A DNA stretch of 64,000 nucleotides, taken from Bacillus zhangzhouensis (lineage in GTDB: Bacteria > Bacillota > Bacilli > Bacillales > Bacillaceae). The DNA is taken from NCBI GenBank assembly GCA_025809375.1, contig CP099514.1, positions 806,001 through 870,000 on the forward strand. Reading direction: 5' to 3'. Of this stretch, positions 61,120 through 64,000 are shown one piece after another. The number at the start of each line of letters is the position of its first letter. The stretch's first letter is position 1. Under the pieces are notes generated by a model, which had not been told where the DNA came from, did not search any database, and saw only the letters and a list, made by a program, of their open reading frames with translations. Made by a program: the position numbers and the translations under genes.

Positions 61120-61476
61120 TTAGTTTTGTAAGGTTTTCTCCAGTTGTTTGAGCTTTTCTTCAATTTCCTGAATTTCCTTTTGTAAGTCCTGCTGATGAGG
61201 TTTGATTTCTTCGCGCCAGTGCTGAATGGATGTTTGCAATTCAGACCCGACTTCTTTCATAACCTCAGCGCTTTCTTTTGCTGTTGCCACAATTTGCTCT
61301 TTTAAAGCTTGTCCATCTTTTTTTAATTTTGTCAGCGTTTCTTCGAATTTTTCATAGCCGTCTTTCACTTTTCCGCGCATATCTCTGCCAGAAGAGGGAG
61401 TCGTCAGGAGCACCGCCGCACCTCCGAGGAGACCGCCTACAAATAATCCTGTTAATAAAGAACGTCCACTAGCCAT
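61120..61476 (-). CDS. yhaH: YhaH, YtxH-like general stress protein
   Basis: 118 residues: an N-terminal Gly-rich membrane helix (SLLTGLFVGGLLGGAAVLLTT) with the YtxH motif TPSSGRDMR, then amphipathic and coiled helices. YhaH is a SigB-type general stress protein; function unknown. TAGAGGTG before ATG. Confidence 0.85.
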   Translation of the reverse strand: MASGRSLLTGLFVGGLLGGAAVLLTTPSSGRDMRGKVKDGYEKFEETLTKLKKDGQALKEQIVATAKESAEVMKEVGSELQTSIQHWREEIKPHQQDLQKEIQEIEEKLKQLEKTLQN

Positions 61477-61605
61477 TCAAAATCACCTCTAGTCAAATTT
61501 TACACATTCGCATGTTCTCTCTGAGCTGACGATCAGCTTCATTGAACTTCCATACATAGCTTGCTTTATTTTAGCATACTTTTGAAGAAAAGGGAGGGGA
61601 AAAGG

Positions 61606-61797
61606 TTGTCTGTCTTTCTGTTCGTTTTTATATGTATCGGCATCGTTTTTATAGGTGGTTCTATTCATTTTGCAAGACAGCTTGGGCATGCAGGGTCTTA
61701 TCCACCAAAGCATGTATTAAAGCAAAAAGCACTTGTGTGTGTGGCAGGTGCAGGGATTTCACTCCTTATTTTGCTGCTGACCCTTTTTCTTTTATAA
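61606..61797 (+). CDS. Small two-helix membrane protein
   Basis: TTG start with GGGAGGGG upstream gives 63 residues: helix 1 (LSVFLFVFICIGIVFIGGS), a loop with SYPPKHVLKQK, helix 2 (LVCVAGAGISLLILLLTLFLL). Not recognised. Divergent from yhaH and convergent with trpP. An ATG at 61561 would add 15 residues without a ribosome site. Confidence 0.6.
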   Translation: MSVFLFVFICIGIVFIGGSIHFARQLGHAGSYPPKHVLKQKALVCVAGAGISLLILLLTLFLL

Positions 61798-61803
61798 AAG
61801 CAT

Positions 61804-61837
61804 GAAAAAAACCTCTTCATCTACCATGAAGAGGTTC
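61804..61837 (-). terminator. Terminator of trpP
   Basis: ACCTCTTCAT / ATGAAGAGGT followed by T7 on the minus strand. Confidence 0.88.
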
Positions 61838-61846
61838 GGTTATCCG

Positions 61847-62365
61847 TTAAGCAACTTCTATCATTCTTGCACGTCTCAGAATGGACTGAGCAATTGGGAA
61901 GATAAATACCATGGCAATGGTATTTATCACAGCAGCTGGCAGGACAACACCCGCAAGAAGGGCCGGTAATGCAGCTGGCAGTCCAGTGATCAGTAATGCG
62001 GCAGATAAGAAAATCACACCGGATAGGGTGGTCCCAATCGCAGTTAACACAGCGGTCAGCACCACTTTGTTCTTGATCTTCAAGCAAGATAAGAAAAGGG
62101 CTAGGAAGATAAAGGCTGTCACTGGCTTATCAATCATATTGGGAATTTGTCCGCCGGGGAATCCCGTTGTTAATGCAGAAATCACGCCAGTCACTAGCGC
62201 AATCACGACGACATGCTGAACCTTTGGGAAAAGGATGATACTTAAAAACATCATGACCAGCATCATATCAGGTTTCATTCCGAAAAAGATGGGCGGGAAA
62301 ATCGTATGCAAAACAGCTCCCATTGCTGCAAGCAATGACATAATCACTAATTCTTTTGTTTTCAT
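61847..62365 (-). CDS. trpP: Tryptophan transporter TrpP
   Basis: 172-residue membrane protein with about five helices, TrpP (YhaG) family, importing tryptophan. Family text: FPPIFFGMKPDMMLVMMF, GFPGGQIPNMIDKPV. ATG 62365 is chosen over 62422: GAGGAG lies 9 nt before it, and the stretch between them is a TRAP-binding site. Translation is therefore expected to fall when tryptophan is plentiful. Confidence 0.9.
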   Translation of the reverse strand: MKTKELVIMSLLAAMGAVLHTIFPPIFFGMKPDMMLVMMFLSIILFPKVQHVVVIALVTGVISALTTGFPGGQIPNMIDKPVTAFIFLALFLSCLKIKNKVVLTAVLTAIGTTLSGVIFLSAALLITGLPAALPALLAGVVLPAAVINTIAMVFIFPIAQSILRRARMIEVA

Positions 62366-62367
62366 TT

Positions 62368-62401
62368 CTATGCTCTCCTCTGCTAAGCTCTTATAGGACT
62401 C
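62368..62401 (-). promoter_or_regulatory. TRAP-binding site over the trpP ribosome site
   Basis: In the RNA, five (G/U)AG triplets each 2 nt apart (GAG, UAG, GAG, GAG, UAG; 62390 to 62368) end 3 nt before the AUG and include the Shine-Dalgarno; a further GAG lies at 62401. Further AAG/UAG triplets follow in the first codons. TRAP binds just such repeats. Confidence 0.85.
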
Positions 62402-62492
62402 TCCAATAATATGGCTCATCATTTATTGCAAGAGTCATGACTTTATATTTCTCGTTATTATAACAAATGTATTTCCTTATAGAAAAGTCTTT

Positions 62493-63575
62493 TTACTCAT
62501 TTTCTTGCTGGAACTTTTTCATAAAGTCCGCAAGCTTTTGGCAGTCTTCAATTGAGACCGCATTGTAAATAGATGCTCTGCACCCACCGACAGAACGGTG
62601 GCCGGCAAGTCCAACCATTTGCTCTTGCTTTGCTTTTTCCACAAAGGAAGAAGTCAGTGCATCATCGCGAAGAGTAAAGGTGACATTCATATGCGAACGG
62701 CTGTCAGCACGCGCATGACCTTTATAAAAACCGCCGCTTTGATCAATTGTATCATAGAGAATGCCTGCTTTTTGTTTGTTGCGTTTTTCCGCTGCTTCTA
62801 CGCCGCCAGCCTGTTTGACATGCTCAAGGACAAGAGACAGCATATAGATCGCAAAAGTTGGTGGTGTGTGATAAAGAGAGCCAGCTTTTGCGTGTGTTGA
62901 ATATTTTAATATGTTCGGTGTGCTGCTTTTCTCTTTTTCTAATAAACGTTTGCGCACGATCACAATCGTGATACCAGAAGGCCCTAGGTTTTTTTGTGCT
63001 CCTGCGTAGATGAAATCAAATGAAGAAACGTCTATTTTTTTACTGAGAATATCACTGGACATATCGGCAATGAGCGGCAATGACGTGTGCGGGAACGTTT
63101 TCCACTGAGTGCCGAAGATCGTATTGTTTGATGTGATATGTAAGTAAGCGCCATCTGTTAAACCAGCAGCATCTACTTTTGGAATATACGAGTAGTTGTC
63201 ATCTTCACTTGATGCAAGCACAGATGTTTTACCAAACCCTTTTGCTTCTGACAATGCTTTTTCTGACCAAGCGCCTGTTTGAATAAAATGAGCTGTCTCG
63301 TCTTCATGTAAGAAGTTCATAGGAATCATCGCAAATTGAAGACTGGCTCCGCCTTGTAAAAAGAGGACTTCATAATCTTCTGGAATGTCCATCAGTTCCA
63401 CCAAAAGCGCTTTTGCTTTATTGTGAACTTCTTCATATTCACCGCTGCGATGAGAAAGCTCCATCACAGACATCCCAGTTTGTTGAAAATCAACAAGTTC
63501 TTCCTGTGCTTTTTGAAGCACTTCTAGCGGCAGTGCCGCCGGACCAGCATTAAAATTCGTCGTTCGCTTCATCAC
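62493..63575 (-). CDS. serC: Phosphoserine aminotransferase
   Basis: 360-residue PLP enzyme converting 3-phosphohydroxypyruvate and glutamate to phosphoserine, for serine and pyridoxal routes. NFNAGPAALP at the start, PLP Lys195 in AGAQKNLGPSG, substrate Arg region MSVMELSHRSGEYEEV, C-terminal GHRSVGGCRASIYNA. The second ATG may be the true start. Sits between trpP and hit as in B. subtilis. Confidence 0.94.
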   Translation of the reverse strand: MMKRTTNFNAGPAALPLEVLQKAQEELVDFQQTGMSVMELSHRSGEYEEVHNKAKALLVELMDIPEDYEVLFLQGGASLQFAMIPMNFLHEDETAHFIQTGAWSEKALSEAKGFGKTSVLASSEDDNYSYIPKVDAAGLTDGAYLHITSNNTIFGTQWKTFPHTSLPLIADMSSDILSKKIDVSSFDFIYAGAQKNLGPSGITIVIVRKRLLEKEKSSTPNILKYSTHAKAGSLYHTPPTFAIYMLSLVLEHVKQAGGVEAAEKRNKQKAGILYDTIDQSGGFYKGHARADSRSHMNVTFTLRDDALTSSFVEKAKQEQMVGLAGHRSVGGCRASIYNAVSIEDCQKLADFMKKFQQENE

Positions 63576-63719
63576 AATCTCTCCCTATTTCTCGCGTTAA
63601 TGGATCAAAAGATAAAACCATCCTATCACAAATTTGAAGCATTTGGACAAAAAAATTGAATCGTTCAAAATATCTTACTATTAAGAATTGAACACAATAA
63701 AAGGACGCTATAATAAGAA

Positions 63720-63746
63720 AAACCTCATCTGTTAAGATGAGGTCAG
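63720..63746 (-). terminator. Terminator overlapping the end of hit
   Basis: ACCTCATCT / AGATGAGGT, with T5 on the minus strand; one arm lies in the last codons of hit. Confidence 0.8.
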
Positions 63747-64000
63747 CCGCGTGTGGATGGCAGAAGAAATGTCTTTTAAATCCTCTGACGTGTATAGATC
63801 TTGATGTGATTTCCATACGGCACCAAAGCCATCGCCTTTGCCGTAGCGCGGAATGATGTGCATATGGTAATGGAACACCGATTGTCCGGCTTTTTCACCA
63901 TTGTTGTTCAGGAGGTTTAAACCGATTGGTTCAAATTCCTGTTTGATCGCCCTTGCAATTTTCGGAATCGCTTGGAAGTAGTGGTTAGACACTTCTGGTG
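63732..64000 (-). CDS. hit: HIT-family protein, 5' end outside the window
   Basis: C-terminal part of a histidine-triad nucleotide hydrolase. The triad HYHMHIIPR (His-x-His-x-His) is present. The frame stays open to the window edge; homologues have about 55 more N-terminal residues, so the GTG at 63992 is not taken as start. Equivalent to Hit of B. subtilis, which lies between serC and ecsA. Confidence 0.85.
   Translation of the reverse strand, partial: PEVSNHYFQAIPKIARAIKQEFEPIGLNLLNNNGEKAGQSVFHYHMHIIPRYGKGDGFGAVWKSHQDLYTSEDLKDISSAIHTRLTSS

Overview
This window is a chromosomal segment of a low-GC Gram-positive spore former, most likely a member of the Bacillus pumilus group (inference). 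Gene order follows the B. subtilis 168 stretch pgcA - yhd - lytE - yhdG - sigM - yhdO/P/Q/T - crcB - yhdW-Z - yhe - yha - hemZ - khtSTU - yhaR - yhaO/N/M - prsA - scoC - trpP - serC - hit almost gene for gene. It also holds insertions and losses that B. subtilis lacks. Both edges cut genes: pgcA lacks its 5' part and hit lacks its 5' part.

Layout. 1-2500: end of pgcA, a relic of a LuxR-type response regulator, yhdB and yhdC. 2520-7462: katA with a PerR box, nsrR and hmp with an NsrR box, and spoVR. 7637-14182: an inserted leftward D-glucarate/galactarate operon (kdgD, ycbD, gudP, gudD, a GntR regulator) that ends in a broken garD. 14359-25154: phoA, lytE, an amino-acid permease, sigM with its anti-sigma genes yhdL/yhdK, plsC under a FapR box, and two CorC/HlyC-type membrane proteins (yhdP, yhdT) around a MerR regulator. 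25238-32847: a fluoride-channel pair, yhdW-yhdZ, an IS3-family relic, yheN, dat and nhaX. 32965-37172: the bmrB-bmrCD drug-export operon with an attenuator-like leader. 37294-46711: yheG/yheF, sspB, a tRNA-Gln-like relic, an inserted msmX-yxkF pair, yheE-yheA, a structured RNA candidate and yhaX. 46822-64000: hemZ, khtUTS, yhaR, yhaO/N/M, yhaL, prsA, two sscA-type micro-proteins, yhaJ, yhaI, scoC, yhaH, trpP with a TRAP site, serC and hit.

The most unusual content is non-coding. (1) A family of about 135-175 bp palindromic elements with imperfect 15-bp terminal inverted repeats and a bidirectional-terminator hairpin at one end sits at convergent gene junctions, next to host terminator hairpins. 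One copy in the 3' end of yhaR is flanked by perfect 22-bp direct repeats, which marks it as a small mobile element. (2) Both CorC-family paralogues (yhdP, yhdT) have a perfect Shine-Dalgarno separated from the start codon by a 10-11 bp hairpin; spacing becomes normal only if the hairpin is looped out, and yhdT also has a five-codon upstream ORF. (3) A 60-nt tRNA-Gln(UUG)-like cloverleaf lies at the edge of the inserted msmX-yxkF block. (4) A promoter- and terminator-bounded structured RNA of about 240 nt lies between yheA and yhaX.

Most genes are housekeeping, stress, envelope or sporulation genes. Regulation visible in the sequence links peroxide (PerR-katA), nitric oxide (NsrR-hmp), membrane lipids (FapR-plsC), envelope stress (SigM autoregulation), tryptophan (TRAP-trpP) and carbon source (cre sites at msmX and the glucarate operon).
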